Source: Gymnopus androsaceus JB14
Lineage: Eukaryota; Basidiomycota; Agaricomycetes; Agaricales; Omphalotaceae
NCBI GenBank assembly: GCA_009733575.1
Contig: ML770035.1
Coordinates: 1-14,179, forward strand
Direction of reading: 5' to 3'
DNA length: 14,179 nt
Of the stretch, positions 1 through 9,157 are shown one piece after another. The notes beneath the pieces were generated by a model that was not told the DNA's origin, did not search any database, and worked only from the letters and a program-made list of their open reading frames with translations. Made by a program: the position numbers and the translations under genes. The number at the start of each line of letters is the position of its first letter. Position 1 is the first letter of the stretch.

Positions 1-514
1 TTCGTGTTCGAGGATGTTTTAACCCATTCATGACGATCGATTTCCCTTCGGCATATTCTCATGATACTTCTTCACGCAGTATCGTTCAGACGCAGGTCTC
101 TTCCAGTACCATTGCAGATTTAAAGAAGCTGTTTCCAAAGTTGGTTACGCATTTCATTATTCTTGTCTTGCTCTACTTTTCTTGGTGTGGCGTGAGCATC
201 ATGGACCAGGCCTCAAGTCGTTTTTTAGGCTTATTGGCCGATATGGATGAATTATATCATGTGCGGTCAAACAGTGGCTTTCTCGCGCTCGATACTTACT
301 GGTTATTATCTTTCCGATGGGTCAGTATCATAGCCAGATCAGATATGCATCACAACCCTGGCGAGAATAAGTCGGAGAAAAGCACTGCGTCCTGATTTGT
401 TGAGCTTTTCCGTGCACCATTGCACTGTACATCCAAATTCTAGTCTTGCTGGCGATCACCAGGGGACTAAGATTTGCTTAATGCTCAAATTGCGAACAAT
501 CAGGCAAGTGGGTA
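1..514. other. 5' flank, no recognisable gene
   Basis: No gene is recognised here. The longest open frame (plus strand, 30-395, 121 codons) would encode a protein with one hydrophobic stretch near residues 40-55, but I see no family motif, no splice-supported extension and no clear promoter. A second frame begins at 397 and runs into the MITE at 515, so it is not a natural gene end. The stretch may be the edge of an older insertion or the remains of a neighbouring gene. Confidence 0.4.
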
Positions 515-934
515 AGATAGGCGTCAGGCAAACTCAGCTGACCCCACGTGGCGTTTATAAAAGGAAAATTTCCAACGGAGAGCTTGTATCGATACTCTCA
601 AGATACTTCTCCGAAATTCGCTTTGAACAAATTATTTCAATGCATACTGGGATGCTCTGGTTTTTTTTTTGGTGATTTTACACACAGATCTGAGAGACTA
701 GAAGCAAAATATGGGTAAATTGGCATAAAAATCCTATCTCCTCTCTCAGTTGACCTTCCTAAATACTGAAAAATTGCTCCACATGAAGATGGAACATATG
801 TTGAGCATTTGTTCAACTCCTATTTTCCATAATCTTGCTGTGAAGGGTACAATCCCTTCAAAGGGCATGGGAATTTCAAAAATTTCCTTTTTAAACCCCA
901 CATGGGGTCAGCTGAGTTCGCCTGACGCCTATCT
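515..934. mobile_element. MITE-like element A (TA-flanked, long terminal inverted repeats)
   Basis: The left end starts AGATAGGCGTCAGGC and continues for about 55 bp through CTCAGCTGACCCCA and a TTTATAAAAGGAAA-like stretch. The right end (about 880-934) is its reverse complement with scattered mismatches, several of them C/T or G/A at CpG sites. TA stands immediately outside both ends (513-514 and 935-936), as expected for a TA target-site duplication of the Tc1/mariner type. The 420-bp length and absence of a transposase frame fit a non-autonomous MITE. The superfamily is inferred from the TA alone. Open frames inside are shadows. Confidence 0.75.
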
Positions 935-1008
935 TATGTGAAAGTAACCCTGATGTCACAAGCACTTGCATTGCCGGTTGTCACCCCACCTTTCTTGACT
1001 TGTTGCTA

Positions 1009-1247
1009 AGATACACATATGACAGACGCAGCAACCCCCACGTGATCCATATCACTTTTGCGGTACTTTACAAAAACCTTTTGCGAGACTTCTAAATGCA
1101 TTTCTAGCAAAATTCCTGTTGGGTGTTTCAAGATATACCTTATATCTTTATTCACCCAATAGGAATTTTTTTGAAAGTAAGTGTAGCAGTCTTGCAAAAG
1201 GTTTTTAGTATCACATGGGGGTTGCCGAATCTGTCGTACATGTATCT
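1009..1247. mobile_element. MITE-like element B (near-complete palindrome, TA-flanked)
   Basis: The two arms (about 1009-1125 and 1150-1247) are inverted copies. Shared blocks include AGATAC at the tip, GCAACCCCCA(C/T)GTGAT, AAAAACCTTTTGC and ATTCCT(G/A)TTGGGTG. The centre is itself a hairpin, AAGATATA/TATATCTT at 1129-1147. TA lies outside each end (1007-1008 and 1248-1249). The tip AGATA and the internal CCCCACGTG block are shared with the element 70 bp upstream, so the two probably belong to one lineage. The overlapping open frames on opposite strands (1006-1197 minus, 1123-1320 plus) encode look-alike peptides only because the arms are inverted copies. Confidence 0.75.
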
Positions 1248-1511
1248 TATGTGCCTCAGCGCAGCATCAAGCACTTCAGCTCAGTTCAGAAGTTGCTCGA
1301 TGCTGTGGGTAAGTAAATAATGAGTTACAAGCAGGAGTATGCGTAGTAGATAGATCATGTGTTCCTGATTTCAAAGTCTGACTGAGCGGACCGATTTTCA
1401 GAGTGCTCTATCAATGTGAGCTCAGCTGTGATTCCTCGCTACTCTCTCTCCACCTGCATCACTGTTCGGATCAACCAAGAATCATGTGTCAAGACTAAGC
1501 GCCTGAGACCA

Positions 1512-1519
1512 TATATAAA
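1512..1519 (+). promoter_or_regulatory. TATA-like box of the NLR gene
   Basis: TATATAAA lies 53-60 nt upstream of the proposed start codon at 1572 and is followed by a pyrimidine-rich stretch near 1550-1566. The spacing suits a fungal core promoter. No other copy of this motif lies between MITE B and the gene. Functional use is inferred. Confidence 0.45.
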
Positions 1520-1571
1520 CCTGACCCATTGCACATCAAGAAGGATCTGCATTCTTTTACCCCCCATCATC

Positions 1572-4500
1572 ATGAGTGAAGAACTCTCTCAAGACAATAG
1601 GTATGTATGAATCAACATGATCTGGGGGTGGAAACTCAATTATATCAAAAGACATTCTCAAATGACTGTTAACAACAACAGGTGGGTAATGATTTCCAAT
1701 GTGAATTTTCCATTTTCTTATGATAAATGACTCTATAAGAATGTTTGACCATGCTTCCAACATTGAAATAAATGGTGGCATGTTTGTTAATAATTATCAT
1801 ATTATATGTAAGTTGATGTCACATGTAATTAACATCAATTACCAACTGAAGTTGCATTCCATCGAAGCAAATGATACAGAAACCAAAATCCGTGATTGGC
1901 TTAAAGCACCTGATTGCTCTGTCAATTTCCAGACAGCTGTTGACAAGAAAACACGTGGTACTGGCCAATGGATTATGGATCATCCCGAGTATCAGAAGTG
2001 GAAAGAAAGTTCCACTGTATTATGGATTCAAGGCAAAGGTAAAGAGTTTTGTTTCTGTTGCAGGTGTATGGCTTACATTATAATTTATAGCTGGATCAGG
2101 AAAGACTTTTTTATCGTAGGTTTACTCATAAAAATCATACCATGGATTGCTAAAGTTATATATATTGACAGAACTACTATTATTGAGGATCTTCAACAAA
2201 GTGCCCCAAAGAGTGTGTGGTATCATTACTTTGATATCCGGGATAATAGTGGGTTGAAGTCAACATACCGAGGTTTCCTGTTGTCTCTTTTGCAACAAGT
2301 AGGATCAAACATACATGGAATCCATTCTGAGCTCAGCAATCTCTATGATAAATGCAAGAAGGGCCTGTCAACTTCACAAGCCACAAATTTGGAGGTGAAA
2401 GAAACCCTAAAAAACATCTTCAATGATATTGGGCTTGGATATGTAATAGTTGATGCCATAGATGAATGCCAGGAAAGGCAAGCAGTTTACAAGTGGTTGA
2501 ATGGAGCTGGATGTGCTCCCAATCTTCATATTGCCATCACAAGTCGTGAACACATTGGGGCAAACATAACTAGCACTTCGGAGCAAATTTTCCTGGAATT
2601 GGGCAGCTCTGGAGTGGATCATGATATATCTCTGCACCTTGATAGAGAAATAGTCAAGTTTGGCTTCAAAGGAAAATTGCAGGAGGAGGTAAGAGTATCA
2701 TTGATGGCCCAAGCTCATGGCCAGTAAGTCCAGATTCAGTGTTATGCTATACTTTAAGGACTAATCTATGATAAAATCTAAGGTTCCGGTGGGTAGATTG
2801 TCAACTCAAAAGTTTGAGTCAATGTGGTTCTCCAACATCAGTTCGGAAAGCTTTACAAAAATTACCAAAAGATTTGGAAGAAACATATGCAATGGCCTTG
2901 CAAAAAGCTCATGAAAGTGATGATGCAGAACATGCTCATCAAATTCTTCTTTGGCTCACTTATTCAATTGAGCCACTGAATACCAGGCAAATCAGTACAA
3001 TTCTGGTAATTGATTTGGAGGAAGAACAGGTTGAGGAAGAGAGTCAAATGGATTTGAAGCTAGATGTAATCCTTGACTCTAATCTTGTTACTGTGGATCA
3101 AAACCATGAGGTGCAACTTGCACATGCATCTGTGAAGGAATTTTTGATTGATAACTGTAGCAAAGTCAATTATTTTAAAATCAACAGCCAGATTGGTCAT
3201 AATAAAATAGCAGAAGCATGTTTAATCTATTTGCTACAATTTCTGGCACACAATGAATGTTTCAAACGAAAGACTGAATGGGAGGACTCAATATCATTGG
3301 GGGATTATGCAGTGTTTCAATGGCTATCTCATGTAAAGATAGTTGAAGAAGGAAATAAAGAGACTGCAGTAATGGGATTGACAAGGAGTTTATTTCAGGA
3401 TACTCACTTTGCCAGCTGGGTGGCTAGATATAATAATGGCATGCATAAAGATGTTTCTCTTGAACCACTTTATTGGGCTGCAGCATCAGGTTTGGTGAAG
3501 AGTGTGAAGCATCTGTTGGAAATGGAGGCTGATGTGAATGCTCAGGGGGGTGAATATGGGAAATGCCTTCAGGCAGCTTCAAGTAATGGCCATGAAGCAA
3601 TTGTCAAGCTTCTCCTGGAAAAGGGGCCTGATGTGAATGCTCAAGGGAGTGAAGATGGGAATGCCCTGCAGGCAGCTTCAAACAATGGTCATGAAGCAAT
3701 TGTCAAGCTTCTCTTGGAAAAGGGGGCTGATGTGAATGCTCAAGGGGGTTTTTATGGGAATGCCCTTCAGGCAGCTTCAAGCAATGGTCATGAAACAATT
3801 TTCAAGCTTCTCTTGGAAAAGGGGGCTGATGTGAATGCTCAAGGGGGTTTTTATGGGAATGCCCTTCAGGCAGCTTCAAGCAATGGTCATGAGGCAATTG
3901 TCAAGCTTCTCTTGGAAAAGGGGGTTGATGTGAATGCTCAAGGGGGTTTTTATGAGAATGCCCTTCAGGCAGCTTCAAGCAATGGTCATGAAACAATTTT
4001 CAAGCTTCTCTTGGAAAAGGGGGCTGATGTGAATGCTCAAGGGGGTGAAGATGGGAATGCCCTTCAGGCAGCTTCAAGCAATGGTCATGAGGCAATTGTC
4101 AAGCTTCTCTTGGGAAAGGGGGCTGATGTGAATGCTCAAGGGGGTTATTATGGGAATGCCCTTCAGGCAGCTTCAAGCAATAGTCATGAAACAATTTTCA
4201 AGCTTCTCTTGGAAAAGGAGGCTGATGTGAATGCTCAAGGAGGTTATTATGGGAGTGCCCTTCAGGCAGCTTCAAGCAATGGTCATGAAACAATTTTCAA
4301 GCTTCTCTTGGAAAAGGAGGCTGATGTGAATGCTCAAGGAGGTTATTATGGGAATGCCCTTCAGGCAGCTTCAAGCAATGGTCATGAAACAAATTTCAAG
4401 CTTCTCTTGGAAAAGGAGGCTGATGTGAATGCTCAAGGAGGTTATTATGGGAATGCCCTTCAGGCAGCTTCAAGTAATGGCCATGAAGCAATTGTCAAGC

Positions 4501-6140
4501 TTCTCCTGGAAAAGAGGCCTGATGTGAATGCTCAAGGGGGTTATTATGGGAATGCCCTGCAGGCAGCTTCAAACAATGGTCATGAAGCAATTGTCAAGCT
4601 TCTCTTGGAAAAGGGGGCTGATGTGAATGCTCAAGGGGGTTTTTATGGGAATGCCCTTCAGGCAGCTTCAAGCAATGGTCATGAAACAATTTTCAAGCTT
4701 CTCTTGGAAAAGGAGGCTGATGTGAATGCTCAAGGGGGTGAAGATGGGAATGCCCTTCAGGCAGCTTCAAGCAATGGTCATGAGGCAGTTGTCAAGCTTC
4801 TCTTGGGAAAGGGGGTTGATGTGAATGCTCAAGGGGGTTATTATGGGAATGCCCTTCAGGCAGCTTCAAGCAATGGTCATGAAACAGTTGTCAAGCTTCT
4901 CTTGGAAAAGGGGACTGATGTGAATGCTCAAGGGGGTTTTTATGGGAATGCCCTTCACGCAGCTTCAAGCCATGGTCATGAAACAATTGTCAAGCTTCTC
5001 TTGGAAAAGGGGACTGATGTGAATGCTCAAGGAGGTTATTATGGGAATGCCCTTCACGCAGCTTCAAGCAATAGTCATGAAGCAATTGTCAAGCTCCTCT
5101 TGGAAAAGGGGGCTGATGTGAATGCTCAAGGGGGTTATTATGGGAATGCCCTTCAGGCAGCTTCAAGCAATAGTTGTGAAACAATTTTCAAGCTTCTCTT
5201 GGAAAAGGAGGCTGATGTGAATCCTCAAGGAGGTTATTATGGGAGTGCCCTTCAGGCAGCTTCAAGCAATGGTCATGAAACAATTTTCAAGCTTCTCTTG
5301 GAAAAGGGGGCTGATATGAATGCTCAAGGGGGCTTTGATGGGAATGCCCTTCAGGCAGCTTCAAGCAAAGGTCATGAAGCAATTTTCAAGCTTCTCTTGG
5401 AAAAAGGGGCTGATGTGAATGCTCAAGGGGGTTTTTATGGGAATGCCCTTCAGGCAGCTTCAAGCCATGGTCATGAAGCAATTGTCAAGCTCCTCTTGGA
5501 AAAGGGGGCTGATGTGAATGCTCAAGGGGGTTTTTATGGGAATGCCCTTCAGGCAGCTTCAAACCATGGTCATGAAGCAATTGTCAAGCTCCTCTTGGAA
5601 AAGGGGGCTGATGTGAATGCTCAAGGAGGCTTTGATGGGAATGCCCTTCAGGCAGCTTCAAGCAATGGTCGTGAAGCAATTGTCAAGCTTCTCTTAGAAA
5701 AGGGGGCTGATATTAATGCTCAAGTGGTTTCTTATGGGAATACTATTGTCAAGCTCCTCTTGGGAAAGGGGGCTGATGTGATTGTGGATGATCAAGGGGG
5801 TTATTATGGGAATGCCCTTCAGGCAGCTTCAGCATTTGGTTATGAAGCAATTGTCAAGCTTCTCTTGGAAAAGGGGGCTGATGTGAATGCTCAGGGGGGT
5901 ATTTATGGAAATGCCCTTCAGGCAGCTTCAAGGAATGGTTATCAAGTAATTGTCAAGCTTCTCTTGGAAAAGGGGGCTGATGTGAATGCTCAAGGGGGTG
6001 AAGATGGGAATGCCCTTCAGGCAGCTTCAAGGAATGGGTATAGAGCAATTATCAAGCTTCTCTTGGAAAAGGGGGCTGATGTGAATGCTCAAGATGGTGA
6101 ATATGGGAATGCCCTTAAGGCAGCTGCAAGAAATGGTTAA
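1572..6140 (+). CDS. NACHT-ankyrin NOD-like receptor (fungal NLR), five exons
   Basis: Proposed exons are 1572-1600, 1740-2038, 2091-2115, 2172-2723 and 2783-6140: 4263 nt, 1420 aa. Order: a short N-terminal motif (residues about 11-28, MFDHASNIEINGGMFVNN); NACHT NTPase with Walker A GKAGSGKT (108-115, created by joining exons 2 and 3), Walker B VIVDAIDEC (209-217) and a downstream ITSRE motif; a helical segment around residues 334-480 resembling the region after NACHT in fungal NLRs; then ankyrin repeats from about residue 551 to the end. No transmembrane segment or signal peptide is evident, so it is probably cytosolic. By family knowledge such proteins sense non-self ligands through the repeats and trigger a defence or cell-death response; this one's ligand and effector are unknown. 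No effector domain is recognisable at the N-terminus, which is very short. The frame ends abruptly inside an ankyrin unit, so slight C-terminal truncation is possible. The start was chosen because ATG 1572 splices in frame; the fallback start is the ATG at 1741. Confidence 0.85.
1601..1739 (+). other. NLR intron 1 (with an internal decoy acceptor)
   Basis: The donor is AG|GTATGT at 1600/1601. The acceptor at 1738-1739 (TATAAG|A) joins AG to A to give AGA and opens directly onto the conserved ATG TTT GAC frame at 1741. A better-looking acceptor, AACAACAACAG ending at 1681, leads after about 15 codons to an in-frame TGA at 1727-1729. Choice of acceptor would therefore switch between productive and aborted mRNA. 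Confidence 0.55.
2039..2090 (+). other. NLR intron 2 (52 nt), splits Walker A
   Basis: The donor GTAAAG follows GGC AAA G and the acceptor is TTTATAG. Splicing joins G to CT GGA TCA GGA AAG ACT and so creates the P-loop GKAGSGKT. Without removal, the unspliced frame lacks a P-loop, which strongly supports this intron. Confidence 0.88.
2116..2171 (+). other. NLR intron 3 (56 nt), defines a 25-nt microexon
   Basis: The donor is GTAGGT and the acceptor TTGACAG. Removal bypasses the TAG at 2118-2120 that follows the P-loop exon, and joins TC to A for Ser, continuing into TTIIEDLQQSAP as expected after a NACHT P-loop. The exon left between introns 2 and 3 is only 25 nt (2091-2115). Confidence 0.85.
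2724..2782 (+). other. NLR intron 4 (59 nt)
   Basis: The donor GTAAGT is canonical and the acceptor is TCTAAG. Splicing joins CA to G (Gln) and continues as FRWVDCQLKSLSQCGSP, a stretch typical of the region just after the NACHT domain in basidiomycete NLRs. It merges the frame ending at 2727 with the long frame of the ankyrin exon. Confidence 0.88.
3528..6137 (+). repeat. Ankyrin-coding tandem array, 27 units of 99 bp
   Basis: The unit is 99 bp (33 aa) with consensus (A/P/T/V)DVNAQGGxxGNALQAASSNGHE(A/T)I(V/F)KLLLEKG. Units start every 99 bp from 3528 to 5706. Unit 23 (5706-5771) is shortened to 22 codons and unit 24 (5772-5876) has 35. Units 25-27 start at 5877, 5976 and 6075, and unit 27 is cut after 21 codons by the stop. 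A more diverged repeat precedes the array (about 3462-3527). Nucleotide identity between units is very high, including at synonymous sites, which indicates recent duplication or homogenisation. Differences cluster at residues 1, 9-10, 20-22, 24 and 26 of the unit. Confidence 0.95.
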
Positions 6141-6645
6141 GAAGAATTTTTAACTTAAGCAAGTCAATTAAACTTTTTATTGAAAAACTTAAAGAAAGCC
6201 ATGTTCCAAGACAAAGATGAAGTAGACATTATGGACCCAGAGGGGATATGGTCTCTTTATTCTCCAGAATTCAATGTTATTACAGTATCTTTCATGACCG
6301 GAACTATCCAACTAAATGTATCTTCACACAAATGCATGGATGGGTTTGGGCTGGGCTAGTTAGTGTCTTTGTAGCTGCGGGTACAGCATTCTATGGATAA
6401 TTCAAAAGGTTGTAAGTATGGGTTGGAGTGATCATGTATGCTGGTTGAAACTAACTATTTCTTGAACATTGTCCAATATTTTCATCAGTTATATTTTTCT
6501 AACACTTGTACAATCCCTTTACGCATTCTCTGCATACTTTATTGAAGGTGATATTGTCTACATTGGCAAGTGCCAAACATAAGAGACCATGGATCACCAT
6601 GATCCAGTGTCGTCTAACGCAGTCCTTGAGATAAGGTGGGCTGTA
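6141..6645. other. NLR 3' flank, no gene seen
   Basis: This AT-rich 505-bp stretch presumably holds the NLR 3' UTR. The frame after the NLR stop continues in an ankyrin-unrelated way for only five codons before another TAA at 6156-6158. I see no conserved protein frame, tRNA or clear polyadenylation hexamer in it. Confidence 0.5.
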
Positions 6646-6866
6646 AGGTTAGGCTGAGTGTGCCAGTGAACTGGCATCATGGACTGTGTGGCCAAAACTG
6701 GTGGATGAGCAATGAGCGAGGCTTGCAAAATTTTTATTGACCCCATTGCCGGTAAATTTTGCAAGCCTTGCTCATTGCTCATCTGCCAGTTTTTCACCCC
6801 ACACACTGCTCCCTGTTTGTTGGCTTACATTGCTGCCTTTGAGACAGGAAGAGTTAACCTAGCCTT
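6646..6866. mobile_element. Fold-back element between NLR and retroelement
   Basis: The core arms 6694-6733 and 6754-6794 are inverted copies of about 40 bp with few mismatches, sharing GATGAGCAATGAGC and GGCTTGCAAAATT, around a loop of about 20 nt. Weaker outer pairing joins AGGTTAGGCTGAGT near 6646 to the complement of AGTTAACCTAGCC near 6852-6864, with TA just outside each side (6644-6645 and 6867-6868). It may be a third, more decayed MITE; the core hairpin is secure, the outer ends are tentative. Confidence 0.55.
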
Positions 6867-6893
6867 TACAGGATAATTACGATTTCAATGCAC

Positions 6894-6900
6894 ATATAAA
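6894..6900 (+). promoter_or_regulatory. TATA-like box upstream of the gag-like frame
   Basis: ATATAAA lies 54-60 nt before the first ATG of the gag-like frame (6954), in an otherwise unstructured leader. It may mark the retroelement's internal promoter. Support is positional only. Confidence 0.3.
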
Positions 6901-6953
6901 ACTCCCACCAGCTCTGGCACCAACAGGGCAAACCCTGCGAACAAGGAACATGC

Positions 6954-8260
6954 ATGGTGCACAACTGTGTAGCAGAGAAGTTCAATGAAGATAGCGTCAA
7001 CACGACACTAGATTGTTGTGATAACACACCTTGTACAGCCACCCAGGATGTTGGGCTGCCTCTGAAATCACTCTATGGTATCCTCCAAGACAAATTTGAG
7101 GAGTTGGTATTCAGCAAACCCTACTGCATAGAAGTTGGACCTCTTCTGCTTTTCTTGAGGAAGAAAGTCATTTGCGAGTGTTTGAGCAATGCAGAAAAGC
7201 CCAATAAAGAGAAGGTTGGCAAAGAAAAAGCAGGCAAGTCCATTCAAGACTCAATGGTTATGGAGAATCCTACTGTTCATATCCCGGGACAGCAGCCAGA
7301 TGTGGTCATAGCCAAGGTGGTACTCCACTCCATTTTCAATAAACTGTATCTTCCCATAAATTGGTTCACCAATGTCTGCCTCAAGCACATCCAGCACCAC
7401 ATGCATGAGCTCCATACAAAACTCATACACCCAGAATCTTTAGTTGAGGTCCCCAAGCCTGACAAGGTCATGGTTTTCAATATGTCCAAAATGATAACCC
7501 TTTGGGGTTTGGATGAACTCTACACTTGCTTATCTCCAGTAAAATGGAAACAAGCCACCAAGAATTTACTTGCAGCACTCCTACTCCTATCTGAGTCACT
7601 TTCTCCAGCCAAACTGCTCACCCGTCATACCTTTGCAGAGGAATTCCGGAAACACCAAAAATTTTCACTCAATATGTTGACTATGAGGAGAATTACCAAC
7701 ATTGGTATTTGTTTGAGTGTACGGCACGCCATGACATATTGAAAGGTTTGTTGTTCAACAAGGGCTATTACATCCAACAGGTCAATGGTCTTTTGCGAGT
7801 GAAATCCACAGCAGCAGCCCTTATAGTCTCTCCTTCCAGCCCACTCAAAAGAACCTCGGATTTGGATCTCTGTTCACACACAAAGGTGGCACAAACCTTG
7901 AACAACTCCCCAGGCTCATCCTGACCAGACACTAAACTGGTGCCCCAGAACTCCTTGCCACCATCATGCCTCACATGCTGCAGCCCGCATATTCTGCACA
8001 ACCACCCAGCCAGTACTACCACATTTGCCAATGGGAAACCATGTTTCTCAATCACACACGAAGGTCTGCTATGGACAGTAAAACCTTTTCAGGGTTGGGA
8101 AGCCAGGCAGATCTGCATTGACTTCAATCTCCCAACTGGATGCAGGCGAACCCACAATGACAGATGGATTCACATCTGCAGTCTGTGTGGTAAGGACCAT
8201 GCAGCTCTGTCTCGTAGCTCATCTTGCAGTCAGGTCCTAGAGGGTGCCTTTCGTATTTGA
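6954..8260 (+). pseudogene. Gag-like protein with C-terminal Cys/His motif, frameshifted
   Basis: The frame opens at ATG 6954 and runs to about 7675. A lost base near 7674-7679 moves the continuation into the next frame, where it resumes with DYEENYQHWYLFECTARHD. The resumed frame has a TGA at 7922-7924, explicable as CGA, and ends at 8258-8260. Visible features are a helical N-terminal half, a conserved central block around MSKMITLWGLDELYTCLSP (7480-7540), a Ser/Pro-rich linker, and a C-terminal Cys/His pattern (CSLCGKDHAALSRSSSC, about 8180-8230) resembling a nucleic-acid-binding knuckle. I recognise this as the first protein of mushroom YR retroelements; the gag role is inferred from position and the Cys/His motif. 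The TGA at 8258 may be a natural end or another decayed CGA, since the same frame continues toward the RT. Confidence 0.65.
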
Positions 8261-8872
8261 TGCCAGGCAGCACCTGAGGTTCCTAGCTCAGATGCAACAA
8301 TTTCTTCCTCCTCCGATATAGATCTCCCTCCTCATGTCCCTCTACTGTACACCAATTTTTCTCAATCTATTATTCATTGTTAAGCTCTACTGGATGATAC
8401 TCCATCTGATATCAAAATGTATGAATGTGTTACCCATCCATACAACACCAACACTTACAAGACACTGCTATACCAGTACAACCTGACTGGTCAATATTCT
8501 CTTCTTGTCAATAATCTCCACTATGGCTTTCCCATCGGTCATCTCCCAGAGTTGCACCATACCATCATAATCGACAACCATCCTTCAGTAGCCAAAAATC
8601 TTGATGTGGTTTACAACTATCTTACAACCGGAATAGAGGCTGGTAGGATGTTGGGTCCTTTTACCCAATCAGAGACAGAAAGAATCCTCTGGGGACCATT
8701 CTATTGTTCACCGTTCATTGTCTCCACATCTGACCAGGGTCCAGGCATACCACCCAAGAAAAGGGTTTGTCAGAATCTATCCAAAGGAACAGCAATGATG
8801 GGATCCATTAACAGCCTCATCAAAAAGGACTTCCCAACCCATTTCAACATGGCATTGTGTGTGGCAAAGTGA

Positions 8873-9157
8873 GTCTGTATTTCCATCTAAAAATATTTGG
8901 GGTGTTTCCTCTTCCTGTACTCTTCTGGAGTTGCCTCCTCTGCCTGCATTATGTGGTGCCTCCTTGACCTGTGTTCCATCACAGTTGTCTCCTCCATCTG
9001 CACTCTCAGAGCTGCCTCCTCTAACTGTTCTCTTCAGAGTCAGTTTCCTCTACCTGTGCTCCTCAGAGTCACCTCCTCTCAGCTTTCTTTGGAATAGCAT
9101 CTCTACCTGCACTTGTTGCCTCCTCCCAAACCAGTACTAACATATAACACTAATTAG
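8873..9157 (+). other. Probable intron within the RT coding region (about 285 nt)
   Basis: The 3' end is excellent: a perfect TACTAAC branch site at 9135-9141 and acceptor TTAG ending at 9157. Two donors compete. GTGAGT at 8869 is a textbook donor but breaks the frame. GTCTGT at 8873 gives a 285-nt intron (multiple of three) and restores the RT alignment length, if the TGA just before it was CGA. I prefer 8873 for the ancestral intron. The interior is filled by a minisatellite. Confidence 0.55.
8905..9125 (+). repeat. Degenerate ~27-bp minisatellite inside the RT intron
   Basis: Seven to eight copies of a pyrimidine-rich unit of about 27 bp, built on TGCCTCCTCT-ACCTG-, with related starts near 8905, 8930, 8957, 8984, 9010 and 9040. 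Copies differ at many positions, so the array is old. It explains why this intron is several times longer than the other introns in the window. The open frame that reads through it is a shadow. Confidence 0.6.

Noticed and set aside
30..395. 121-codon open frame at the left end as a gene
   Set aside because: No recognisable motif, start context or intron support; kept only as an unassigned flank.
1006..1320. Two facing open frames encoding similar peptides
   Set aside because: The similarity arises because they read the two inverted arms of MITE B.
1808..1851. Extra NLR intron starting at GTAAGT 1808
   Set aside because: Removing 44 nt breaks the frame and hits a stop soon after, whereas the unspliced frame runs on into conserved sequence.
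3528..6137. Regular ~99-bp repeats as a satellite or CRISPR-like array
   Set aside because: The units are in-frame ankyrin codons within a long exon, with no spacer/repeat alternation.
8859..9140. Open frame across 8859-9140 as a Cys/Ser/Pro-rich protein
   Set aside because: It reads a pyrimidine-rich minisatellite inside a probable intron.
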